A stretch of 38,303 nucleotides of DNA from a virus. Position numbers and translations under genes: made by a program. The stretch lies in the IMG/VR virus record IMGVR_UViG_3300030380_005852, positions 1 to 38,303 of that record; one strand, 5' to 3'. The notes beneath the pieces are model-generated. The model was not told where the DNA came from. It worked only from the letters and a program-made list of their open reading frames with translations, and searched no databases. Below, one piece after another: positions 27,795 to 33,998 of the stretch (position 1 is the first letter of the stretch; every line of letters begins with the position of its first letter).

Positions 27795-28442
27795 ATGCCA
27801 CAAACGATAGTCGGAATCGACTTTAGTTTAAATAGTCCAGGAATCTGTATAAAAGAAGAAGACTATTATACTTTTGTTTCCTTTTTCAATTTTGAGGGTA
27901 GATCCTTTGATGACAAACGAATACCAAAGAGATTTAATAATCATCTTGAATTGCAAAATATAGAAGGTGTGATCACAGTGCCTTATAATAGAGTAGTAAA
28001 ATCAAAAGATTACATTGAAAGAGAACGGCAGAAGATAGAAGATGCCCAGTCTATAGCTAATCATATAACATCATTTATTTGGAATTGGACGGGATCATCA
28101 GAAATAAAAATCTGTATAGAGGGATTCTCTTATGGTTCTAAAGGAAACTCTTTTATAGATATGGTCGGCTATAATTGGTTGCTTAGATCAGAAATAGTAA
28201 AAAGATTTGGATCAGAGAGTCTTCATATTTACACTCCTTCATTAGTTAAAAAAACTGCTGGAAAGGGGAACGCTAATAAAGAGTTTATGTTCGAGTCTTT
28301 TAAAAGCAACATATTAGAAGACGATCTTTTAGCGGACAATAATTTCTTTAAATATACATGTTCTAAGGAGAAATTAGAAAAGCCTTTGGATGACCTAATT
28401 GATTCTTATTTTATAGTAAAAACCCACGAGTTGAGCTCTTAG
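27795..28442 (+). CDS. RuvC-like Holliday junction resolvase
   Basis: I chose ATG 27795 (215 aa), one base after the previous stop, rather than the in-frame ATG at 27777 inside the upstream gene, because the RNase-H-fold strand starts immediately after it (MPQTIVGIDFSLNSPG). The catalytic acidic set of the RuvC family is visible: Asp9 in GIDFS, Glu109 in CIEGFSYG, and Asp199/Asp200 with Asp203 in PLDDLIDSY. The segment KKTAGKGNANKE at 152-163 is also typical. RuvC-type enzymes cut four-way junctions by a two-metal mechanism. T4 instead uses gp49 (endonuclease VII), so this lineage appears to use a different resolvase. It would act on recombination intermediates made by UvsY/UvsW-type pathways and before packaging. 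Confidence 0.8.
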   Translation: MPQTIVGIDFSLNSPGICIKEEDYYTFVSFFNFEGRSFDDKRIPKRFNNHLELQNIEGVITVPYNRVVKSKDYIERERQKIEDAQSIANHITSFIWNWTGSSEIKICIEGFSYGSKGNSFIDMVGYNWLLRSEIVKRFGSESLHIYTPSLVKKTAGKGNANKEFMFESFKSNILEDDLLADNNFFKYTCSKEKLEKPLDDLIDSYFIVKTHELSS

Positions 28443-28494
28443 TACTTAAAGATCTTATCTCAACGGAGAATCAGGTAATAGTTATAATGCACTT

Positions 28495-28794
28495 ATGGAA
28501 AAAAGTTTCAAAATAAATGCAATTTGTAGTAATATTTTTTTAAAAAAAGACAGATTGCCAGCACTTTCTAATTATGTTTATGCATACCAGAAAGAAGCAC
28601 ACCTTTATCCACCATACTCTGGAGAGGTTCTTTCATTAGGAGAAGATATAGATGATGAAGACCTAGAAGTTGGATGCAGAGTTACATTTAATGATATGGC
28701 TGGTGAAGAAATTCAATATGAAGGTGAGACATATCTGTTGATAAGATATCATAATGTTACGTCAGTGATTGGTAAAGATGTAAAAATTGCGTAA
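28495..28794 (+). CDS. GroES-like co-chaperonin (T4 gp31 analogue)
   Basis: The 99-residue protein follows the GroES pattern along its length: an N-terminal strand (AICSNIFLKKD), a disordered stretch at about 21-38 in the position of the GroEL-binding mobile loop, then SGEVLSLGEDI, LEVGCRVTFND, EIQYEGETYLLIRYHNVTSVI. These match GroES's GEVLAVG, VKVGDIVIFND and the C-terminal EEVLIMxExDILAIV. T4 gp31 replaces GroES so that host GroEL can fold the major capsid protein gp23; a similar need is likely here. The mobile loop lacks the usual GGIVL-type hydrophobic tripeptide and has NYVYAYQ instead, so GroEL contacts may differ. It sits between the resolvase and gene 32. Confidence 0.8.
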   Translation: MEKSFKINAICSNIFLKKDRLPALSNYVYAYQKEAHLYPPYSGEVLSLGEDIDDEDLEVGCRVTFNDMAGEEIQYEGETYLLIRYHNVTSVIGKDVKIA

Positions 28795-28798
28795 ACAT

Positions 28799-28870
28799 TT
28801 GCCAAACTAGATATATAATATGTGATATTAATTATCACGGAAGGCATTAAACAGGCAAGTATTTTGGCAA
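28799..28870 (+). promoter_or_regulatory. Structured leader and promoter-like site upstream of gene 32
   Basis: The 141-base gap before gene 32 contains a perfect 8-bp inverted repeat, TTGCCAAA (28799-28806) with TTTGGCAA (28863-28870), enclosing a second perfect hairpin, GTGATA (28822-28827) with TATCAC (28833-28838). A promoter-like GATATATAATA lies at 28810-28820. T4 gp32 represses its own translation by binding a leader pseudoknot and the unstructured A-rich region next to the start; an A-rich single-stranded stretch (AATTTAAAAAAGGCAATAAA) also lies directly before ATG 28936. The role is inferred. If transcription starts at 28820 or later, the left arm of the outer stem would not be in the message. 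Confidence 0.45.
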
Positions 28871-28935
28871 TTCCCGGGCAACCAGAAGGCAGGTTTGTTT
28901 ATGTCTATTTTTAACAATTTAAAAAAGGCAATAAA

Positions 28936-29856
28936 ATGGCAAACGAATTTGATATTTTTAATCTGTCTGCAAAGGATTTAAAAGCAGACGAAGGGACCAA
29001 GAAATCAGGGTCCGATCTCTATACTCCAAAAGCCGATCAAGGCAAGGATGGAGTTTATCGTGCATTGATACGATTTTTACCAAACTTAAAGAATCCACGC
29101 AAACCAATGGTGCGAAAGTACATTTATTGGTTAGACGATCCTACTACTGGAAAGGGATTCTTCGCAGATTCTCCTTCAACTGTCGGAGAACGATGCCCAG
29201 TTCAAGACATGTTTTTTAAACTACGTAACTCTGAGTCTGCTGTAGATAAGAAAATGTCTGAAGCACTCAAGCGTCGCGAAGTACATTACGGTTTAGTACA
29301 AATTGTAAAGGATCCACAGAATCCTGATCTAGAAGGGCAAATCAAGATCTTCAAGTTTGGTTACAAAATCAAAACTAAGATTGACGAGGAGTTAAATCCA
29401 CAGTTTGACGAACCTACACAAATTTTTGATCCATTTGAAGGTAAGAACTTTGAGTTAGTTATTTCTAAGAAAGGCGGATATCCTAGCTATGATAGCTGTA
29501 AGTTTCAAGGAACTAAATCAGCAATGACTCTTAACGGTGAAACTGTTACCGATACCGATGAATCTAGAAAGGCTATTGTAGATTATCTACAAGCTGGACC
29601 AGACCTATCTAATTTCGAATATCAACCATGGGACGAAGACTTGAGAGGGCGTGTTATGAATGTTCTATCACAATTCTCATCACCTGGCGAGTCTATTGGT
29701 ACTCTTACCACACAGACCGCACCTACTACAGCTTCCCCAGTTGCAGGCTCAGCCGCCACAAATTCAGCTCCCGAACCGGCACCTGCTGCTGAAGCAAAGC
29801 CTGAAGTTAAGGCTAACGATGATTTAGATGACTTCTTGAATGGTCTAGACCTCTAA
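28936..29856 (+). CDS. 32: Single-stranded DNA-binding protein, T4 gp32-like
   Basis: The 306-residue product (T4 gp32 is 301) has the gp32 layout: a short N-terminal segment, a core OB region about 35-235 (VYRALIRFLPN, KKMSEALKRREVHYGLVQIVKDPQNPDLEGQIKIFKFG, FEGKNFELVISKKGGYPSYDSCKF; ranges marked), then a Pro/Ala/Thr linker from about 250 and an acidic tail, NDDLDDFLNGLDL. The tail is where gp32 binds other replication proteins. The T4 zinc site (His, Cys, CPVC) is missing: here only CPVQ remains at 87-90. It protects ssDNA and organises replication and recombination with the primase, UvsY and UvsW genes downstream. The stop overlaps the primase start (TAATG). Confidence 0.9.
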   Translation: MANEFDIFNLSAKDLKADEGTKKSGSDLYTPKADQGKDGVYRALIRFLPNLKNPRKPMVRKYIYWLDDPTTGKGFFADSPSTVGERCPVQDMFFKLRNSESAVDKKMSEALKRREVHYGLVQIVKDPQNPDLEGQIKIFKFGYKIKTKIDEELNPQFDEPTQIFDPFEGKNFELVISKKGGYPSYDSCKFQGTKSAMTLNGETVTDTDESRKAIVDYLQAGPDLSNFEYQPWDEDLRGRVMNVLSQFSSPGESIGTLTTQTAPTTASPVAGSAATNSAPEPAPAAEAKPEVKANDDLDDFLNGLDL

Positions 29857-30914
29857 TGTCAGCTGATTCTAAAATACGAGCCCGGGTAATCGAAAAGGTT
29901 ACCCGGGTTATTCGTATGAATCATACTGAATATGAAAAGAAGCAAGCAGTACAAGGTCGGGATAGACTAAATTTTGCTTGTCCATATTGTGGAGATTCTA
30001 CGAATGATCCTCGAAAGAAAAGAGGAAACATATATTGGGCAGATCTATTTTTTCATTGTTACAACTGCAATCAGCATAAGAATGTAGATGAGTTTCTTCG
30101 TGATTTCAACGAAAGTCTTGAAGGTGAAGAACGTGTTACCCTTATAAATTCAATAAAAGAATCAAGAAAGAAGTTTAGTAAGATTGAAAACCTAGACTTT
30201 TATCTCTTTGAAAAGCTAGATGAACTAGCACTTGATTTTAATATAATATCAGATTTCTTTGGTTGCAATCCTATAAACGAAGTCTCTGCTAGGGCATATC
30301 CTTACCTAAAATCAAGATTGTTGCATCACAAGCTAAACAATTTTGGATATAACCCTAGAACACAAGACTTGTATGTTTTTAATTTCAACAGATCTGGTAA
30401 AATTATAGGATTTCAAGTAAGGTCTTTATCAGGAAGGGGCCCTAAATATAGGACATATAACATAGAAAAGATTTACGACAGAATCTCTAAGCCACTAAAT
30501 CTAGATGAAGAAGAGATAGCTGCACTAAATAAAATATCTATGATATTTGGCTCAATGGTTTCTAACTTTTCAGATACTCTAACTATCTTTGAAGGACCGA
30601 TTGATGCAATGTTTATGCGCAACTCCATAGGTCTGACTGGTGTTAAGAAAAAGGTCATGGATTTTGGAGAGATACAGAATGTAAGATATTTCTTTGATAG
30701 TGATATTGAAGGAAAGCGAAAGATGCTTGAAAAACTCAGAGAAGGAAAGACTGTCTTCATGTGGAAAAAGTTCTTTGATGATCATAGAATCAATCCAAAG
30801 ATTGTTAAGGATTTAAACGATTTAGTCAAATACGAATATAAGTATAAGAAAGGTTGTCTCAAAAACTTAGACGACTATTTTACAAACAACTCATTAGATG
30901 CAATATACATATGA
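29856..30914 (+). CDS. 61: DNA primase, T4 gp61-like
   Basis: The 352-residue protein has an N-terminal zinc ribbon with CPYC at 42-45 and HCYNC at 67-71, followed by a TOPRIM-type catalytic domain: Glu246 in IFEGPIDAMF and Asp281/Asp283 in FFDSDIEGKRK, plus DLNDLVKY near 319-326. T4 gp61 is 342 residues with the same order. It makes RNA primers for lagging-strand synthesis together with a replicative helicase (not in this window). The start ATG overlaps the gene 32 stop, so primase output is tied to gp32 translation. A strong hairpin lies inside codons 9-18. Confidence 0.88.
   Translation: MSADSKIRARVIEKVTRVIRMNHTEYEKKQAVQGRDRLNFACPYCGDSTNDPRKKRGNIYWADLFFHCYNCNQHKNVDEFLRDFNESLEGEERVTLINSIKESRKKFSKIENLDFYLFEKLDELALDFNIISDFFGCNPINEVSARAYPYLKSRLLHHKLNNFGYNPRTQDLYVFNFNRSGKIIGFQVRSLSGRGPKYRTYNIEKIYDRISKPLNLDEEEIAALNKISMIFGSMVSNFSDTLTIFEGPIDAMFMRNSIGLTGVKKKVMDFGEIQNVRYFFDSDIEGKRKMLEKLREGKTVFMWKKFFDDHRINPKIVKDLNDLVKYEYKYKKGCLKNLDDYFTNNSLDAIYI
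29881..29907 (+). promoter_or_regulatory. Strong hairpin inside the start of the primase gene
   Basis: CCCGGGTAATC at 29881-29891 pairs with GGTTACCCGGG at 29897-29907 (one G-U pair), leaving the loop GAAAA. Such an 11-bp, GC-rich stem is exceptional in this AT-rich genome. It begins 25 bases after the primase ATG, is translated in frame (residues 9-18), and is not followed by a T-run. It could slow ribosomes, lower primase output relative to gp32, or be an mRNA-processing site. Confidence 0.55.
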
Positions 30915-31117
30915 AAAAGTTTAGTGAATTTTTGTTAGAGACTAACGATTTTTATAATGAGTTTGAAGCCAGATCTAAAAGGCTTAAATTGTTTGTAGAC
31001 TTCAAACCATCTGAATACGATCACTCAAAAAAGAGTATTGAAATAGAGAAGCCAAAAAAGAAATTTAAGCCAACAACCTCAACATTTACAAAAAAATCTG
31101 ATAAAAGCATATTTTAA
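30911..31117 (+). CDS. Small basic protein with capsid-targeting-like N-terminus
   Basis: I use ATG 30911 (68 aa), which overlaps the primase stop (ATGA), not the earlier in-frame ATG at 30854 that would lie within the primase. The product starts MKKFSEFLLE, a close match to the T4 capsid-targeting sequence MKTYQEFIAE and ending in the L-x-E type of site cut by T4 prohead protease gp21. The rest is rich in Lys, Phe and Ser (KKKFKPTTSTFTKKSDKSIF), as expected for a small DNA-associated internal protein. Its place between primase and UvsY is where T4-like phages also carry small transcription or replication accessory proteins, so such a role is the alternative. Confidence 0.6.
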   Translation: MKKFSEFLLETNDFYNEFEARSKRLKLFVDFKPSEYDHSKKSIEIEKPKKKFKPTTSTFTKKSDKSIF

Positions 31118-31566
31118 TGGCATACGATGATCAACAGATAGCAAATGATAACCAACAGTTATCTCAACGTTTAGAAGAAGACCGAGCCCTTTGGGCAGAT
31201 AGAATAAAAGGAATAGTCAGAGACACTAAGCAAATGAATAAACTCGCTGATGTCCAGGTTAGCATGCTATCGTTTAGACAGATGCTGATAGACAAAACCG
31301 TAGAATTCAAAAATATTTTATATAGAAGAAAGTCTTCATGGGACAAATACTTCAAGGTAAAATATAGAGAATATTCGATAAATTATGATGTAAAACTTAA
31401 TTCATCGGAGAAGGCTTCATTTATAAAAGCAGATCTTAGTGCTTTAAAGACACAGATAAATATGATTGAAACCCATATTGAATATTATGGCGAATGCATA
31501 AGGACTTTAGACAATATGGCCTTTGCAATACGCAATAGAATAAAACTTAACGAAGACGATTTTTAA
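31117..31566 (+). CDS. uvsY: UvsY-like recombination mediator
   Basis: The 149-residue helical protein (T4 UvsY is 137) shows UvsY-like order: a charged N-terminal helix, a central K-rich region with SSWDKYFKVKYREYS, then SSEKASFIKADLSALKTQI, comparable to UvsY KSEMKTVLAADKDVL, and a final helix ending MAFAIRNRIKL, comparable to GFAIKHI. UvsY loads the UvsX recombinase onto gp32-covered ssDNA. In T4 uvsY is next to uvsW, and here only the endonuclease insertion separates them. Both ends overlap neighbours by one base (TAATG), first with the 68-aa gene and then with the truncated uvsW copy, which preserves the ancestral junction. Similarity is moderate, so the call rests on sequence and synteny together. 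Confidence 0.7.
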   Translation: MAYDDQQIANDNQQLSQRLEEDRALWADRIKGIVRDTKQMNKLADVQVSMLSFRQMLIDKTVEFKNILYRRKSSWDKYFKVKYREYSINYDVKLNSSEKASFIKADLSALKTQINMIETHIEYYGECIRTLDNMAFAIRNRIKLNEDDF

Positions 31567-31670
31567 TGCATCTGGAGTTAACTCAAGATAAGAGATTTTT
31601 ACAAATAAAGGCCTGTACTGAACTGGAATACGATCAGTTAAAGTCGAGTCTCACTAAAAGGATCTATTAA
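31566..31670 (+). pseudogene. Truncated duplicate of the uvsW 5' end (34 codons)
   Basis: Starting at the ATG that overlaps the uvsY stop, this 34-codon frame encodes MHLELTQDKRFLQIKACTEL and onward. It matches the first 33 residues of the full UvsW at 32447 except Q7 versus A7, then stops (TAT-TAA). At DNA level codons 1-32 differ at 10 of 96 bases; apart from codon 7 all changes are synonymous, and 29 consecutive bases near the break are identical. It is the original uvsW start, separated from its gene by the endonuclease insertion. It may still be translated as a short peptide through coupling to uvsY. Confidence 0.88.
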
Positions 31671-31688
31671 TTTACTAGAGGGTGGAAA

Positions 31689-31699
31689 GATATATAAAA
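31689..31699 (+). promoter_or_regulatory. GATATATAAAA directly before the endonuclease start
   Basis: The promoter-like core GATATATAAAA ends two bases before ATG 31701. If it were a -10 element the transcript would begin inside the coding region, so a standard promoter here is unlikely. The motif may instead act as an A/T-rich leader, or be chance. Confidence 0.15.
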
Positions 31700-31700
31700 C

Positions 31701-32462
31701 ATGTATATCTACAAAGTAACAAATAAAGCAACAGGTAAAATATATGTTGGTCAATCAAGAAGAAAGGATCCTTCGTATTTAGGAAGCGGAGTCCATATTA
31801 AACTGGCAGTTGAAAAATATGGTAACCACGAATTTTCTAAGGAATATATTGATGAAGCAACAAATCAGGACGAACTAGATGAAAAGGAGAGGTATTGGAT
31901 AAAGAAATTAAAAGCCCAAGATAAAAGTATTGGTTACAATATAGCTGATGGTGGTTGGAATCACTTTACAATTAACGAAGAGATTAAGCAAAAAATATCT
32001 AATACTTTAAAGAAGAAATATAAGAATGGTAATAATAGAACTGGTACAACTTTAACAGATGCACACAAAAAGGCGATAGGTAAAGCTAGTAGGGGTAGAT
32101 TACATTCTGAAGAATCTAAAAGGAGAATGAGCGAAGCACACACTGGTAAAAAACATTCTGAAGAATCTAAAAGTAAGATGAGTGAAGCACATACTGGTAA
32201 AAAACTCAGTGAATCCCATAAAGCTAAAATTTCAAAAGGATTAGTTGGTAGACCAGTTTCTGAAGAAACCAAAAAACTATTAAGCAAAAAGAACTTAAAT
32301 AAAACTCAAAAAAACTCAAAGAGAGTGAAGGCGAAAAACAAAATAACTGGCGAAGAATTTCTTTTTAATAACATTAGTCAGGCTGCACGTGAACTTAACA
32401 CGTATAGGCATTATATCAAAAATAACTGCGTTAAAAATTACGACATATGCATCTTGAACTAA
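31701..32462 (+). CDS. GIY-YIG homing endonuclease
   Basis: The 253-residue product has a GIY-YIG nuclease domain at about 1-85: YIY at 2-4, YVG at 15-17, YLGSG at 26-30, and Glu in EKERYWI near 61-67. Residues about 130-200 are NUMOD3-type DNA-binding repeats (HSEESKRRMSEAHTGKK and variants), and the C-terminus (EFLFNNISQAARELNTY) looks like a NUMOD1-type helix-turn-helix. Free-standing enzymes of this kind (the T4 Seg family) cut related phage genomes and spread their own gene. It lies between a truncated and an intact copy of uvsW. Its last codons (ICILN-stop) are formed by the uvsW start region, overlapping by 16 bases. Unlike other genes here, its leader has a purine-rich GAGGGTGGAAAG about 10-20 bases before ATG. 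Confidence 0.9.
   Translation: MYIYKVTNKATGKIYVGQSRRKDPSYLGSGVHIKLAVEKYGNHEFSKEYIDEATNQDELDEKERYWIKKLKAQDKSIGYNIADGGWNHFTINEEIKQKISNTLKKKYKNGNNRTGTTLTDAHKKAIGKASRGRLHSEESKRRMSEAHTGKKHSEESKSKMSEAHTGKKLSESHKAKISKGLVGRPVSEETKKLLSKKNLNKTQKNSKRVKAKNKITGEEFLFNNISQAARELNTYRHYIKNNCVKNYDICILN
32103..32204 (+). repeat. Two 51-bp tandem repeats in the endonuclease gene
   Basis: The units 32103-32153 and 32154-32204 differ at 5 of 51 bases and each encode HSEESK-x-x-MSEAHTGKK. Two more divergent units follow. They correspond to repeated NUMOD3-type DNA-contacting modules and show recent duplication within the gene. Confidence 0.8.
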
Positions 32463-33952
32463 CTGCAGATAAAAGATTTTTACAAATAAAGGCCTGCACT
32501 GAACTAGAATATGATCAGTTAAAGTCGAGTCTCACTAAAAGAATTGATGGTTGGAGATTTCATCCGTTAGTTAAAAGACGTGTGTGGGATGGAACTATAA
32601 CATACGTAAAGGGAAATAAGATACCGGCCGGACTTTGGAAAGAGGTAATCGATATTTGCCGAGAATATTCATTTGAAGTGAAGCTTGACGGTGTTACAAG
32701 AATATTTGATACAGATATAAATGAAACCGACTTTGTCGCATGGGTTGATGAATTCTTTGAAGGGCACGAACTTAGTCCTAGAGACTATCAAATAGATGCT
32801 GCATATAAGATATTAAAATACAGAAGATGTTTAGCCGAACTTGCAACATCAGCAGGTAAGACGCTAATATCATTTATGGTCATTGGATATCTTATGGAGG
32901 TGCTAAATAAACAACGCATTCTGATGGTAGTGCCAAATGTCAGTTTAGTAGTACAAGCAACTGGCGATTTTGAAGAATATAACAATGACAAGCTATCGCT
33001 AAGAATCCAACAAATTTATTCAGGAGCAAAGCTAAGGAAGAGTTCAAACATAGTTGTAGGAACTTACCAATCTTTGGCAAAAAAGGACAAGGCTTATTTT
33101 GAACAGTTTGATGTAATACTAATCGATGAGACACACAAAGCCAAAGCTGCGTCTATTCAGAAAATTATGGATAAATGTTGGCATTGTGACTATAGGTTTG
33201 GCTTAACAGGAACTGTTCCAAAGAGGGGCACTGTAGACAGATTGACTCTTATGTCGGCAATGGGACCATTAGTATGTCAGGTTAAGGCAAATTACTTGCA
33301 GGACGAAGGCTACATAGCAAATTGTAATGTTGTTCAATATCATTTAGATTATGCATCAGAAGAACAAAAGGAATCTTTTTCCTTCTTATCAAAAAGACCT
33401 GAAGACAGAAAAAACCTTTTTGAGCTTGAGAAAAACTTTATAAACCAAAATGATCTGAGGCTTGATTTCGTTTGCAATAAAATAGCAGAGTGTGAAAATA
33501 ACTCCTTAGTGTTATTCCATAGAATTGCATATGGCGAAAAAATATACAAACGCTTAAGAGAAACTACAGATAAAATGGTTTATTATGTAGATGGATCTAT
33601 TAATGCTGAGTTAAGAGAAGAATTTAAGTCTAGAATGGAACGAGGAGATGGTGTTATAATTGTAGCCAGTTATGGAACTTTCTCAACAGGTATTTCTATT
33701 AAAAAGATTCACAACATATATTTCACAGAGAGTTTTAAAAGCGAAGTTATCATTAGACAATCTATCGGAAGAGGCTTAAGAAAACACTCAAGTAAGGATA
33801 CAGTTTACATTCATGACTTTATAGATGACTTTAGATATAAAAATGCATCAGACGATTGGATTAACTATATCTTTAGACATGGGATTGAAAGAAGAAAAAT
33901 ATATAAAGAGGAGAAATTCCCATTTGAAATCAAAAATGTTAGATTATTTTAA
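32447..33952 (+). CDS. uvsW: UvsW-like SF2 DNA helicase
   Basis: The product is 501 residues (T4 UvsW is 503). An N-terminal domain (MHLELTADKRFLQIKACTEL, RFHPLVKRRVWDGTITYV) typical of UvsW precedes the helicase core: Q-motif region LSPRDYQIDAAY near 109-120, Walker A ATSAGKTL at 133-140, DETH at 227-230, GLTGTVPKRG near 252-261, and motif VI IIRQSIGRGLRKH. T4 UvsW unwinds branched DNA, R-loops and D-loops, controls the switch from origin to recombination-dependent replication, and works with UvsY. All key residues are intact, so this is the functional copy. The start lies within the last 16 bases of the endonuclease gene, so it is probably coupled to it, or uses its own leader. Confidence 0.92.
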   Translation: MHLELTADKRFLQIKACTELEYDQLKSSLTKRIDGWRFHPLVKRRVWDGTITYVKGNKIPAGLWKEVIDICREYSFEVKLDGVTRIFDTDINETDFVAWVDEFFEGHELSPRDYQIDAAYKILKYRRCLAELATSAGKTLISFMVIGYLMEVLNKQRILMVVPNVSLVVQATGDFEEYNNDKLSLRIQQIYSGAKLRKSSNIVVGTYQSLAKKDKAYFEQFDVILIDETHKAKAASIQKIMDKCWHCDYRFGLTGTVPKRGTVDRLTLMSAMGPLVCQVKANYLQDEGYIANCNVVQYHLDYASEEQKESFSFLSKRPEDRKNLFELEKNFINQNDLRLDFVCNKIAECENNSLVLFHRIAYGEKIYKRLRETTDKMVYYVDGSINAELREEFKSRMERGDGVIIVASYGTFSTGISIKKIHNIYFTESFKSEVIIRQSIGRGLRKHSSKDTVYIHDFIDDFRYKNASDDWINYIFRHGIERRKIYKEEKFPFEIKNVRLF

Positions 33953-33955
33953 TCT

Positions 33956-33966
33956 GATATATAAAA
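33956..33966 (+). promoter_or_regulatory. Putative promoter element before the acidic-protein gene
   Basis: GATATATAAAA lies four bases after the uvsW stop and 33 bases before ATG 33999, with the same core as the sites at 502 and 28810. This is the point where the replication block gives way to the putative internal-head block, so a separate (perhaps late) promoter makes sense. The region is AT-only, which weakens the case. Confidence 0.4.
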
Positions 33967-33998
33967 ATATATTACGAAACTCTAAAAAATAAAGTAAA

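Larger units (their letters stand above)
31566..32542 (+). repeat. 96-bp direct repeat flanking the endonuclease (uvsW codons 1-32)
   Basis: Copy A is 31566-31661 and copy B is 32447-32542. They share 86 of 96 bases. The identity ends sharply at codon 33 (ATC-TAT in A, ATT-GAT in B), marking the insertion junction. The repeats bracket the endonuclease gene; recombination between them would delete it and restore a plain uvsY-uvsW junction. Confidence 0.88.

Noticed and set aside
30854-30910. Earlier in-frame ATG for the small basic gene
   Set aside because: It lies within the primase coding region; ATG 30911 overlaps the primase stop and gives the conserved MKKFSEF start.
33957-33972. AT-only inverted repeat after uvsW as a terminator
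   Set aside because: The pairing is A/T only with no following T-run and would be weak; in such AT-rich sequence it is expected by chance.
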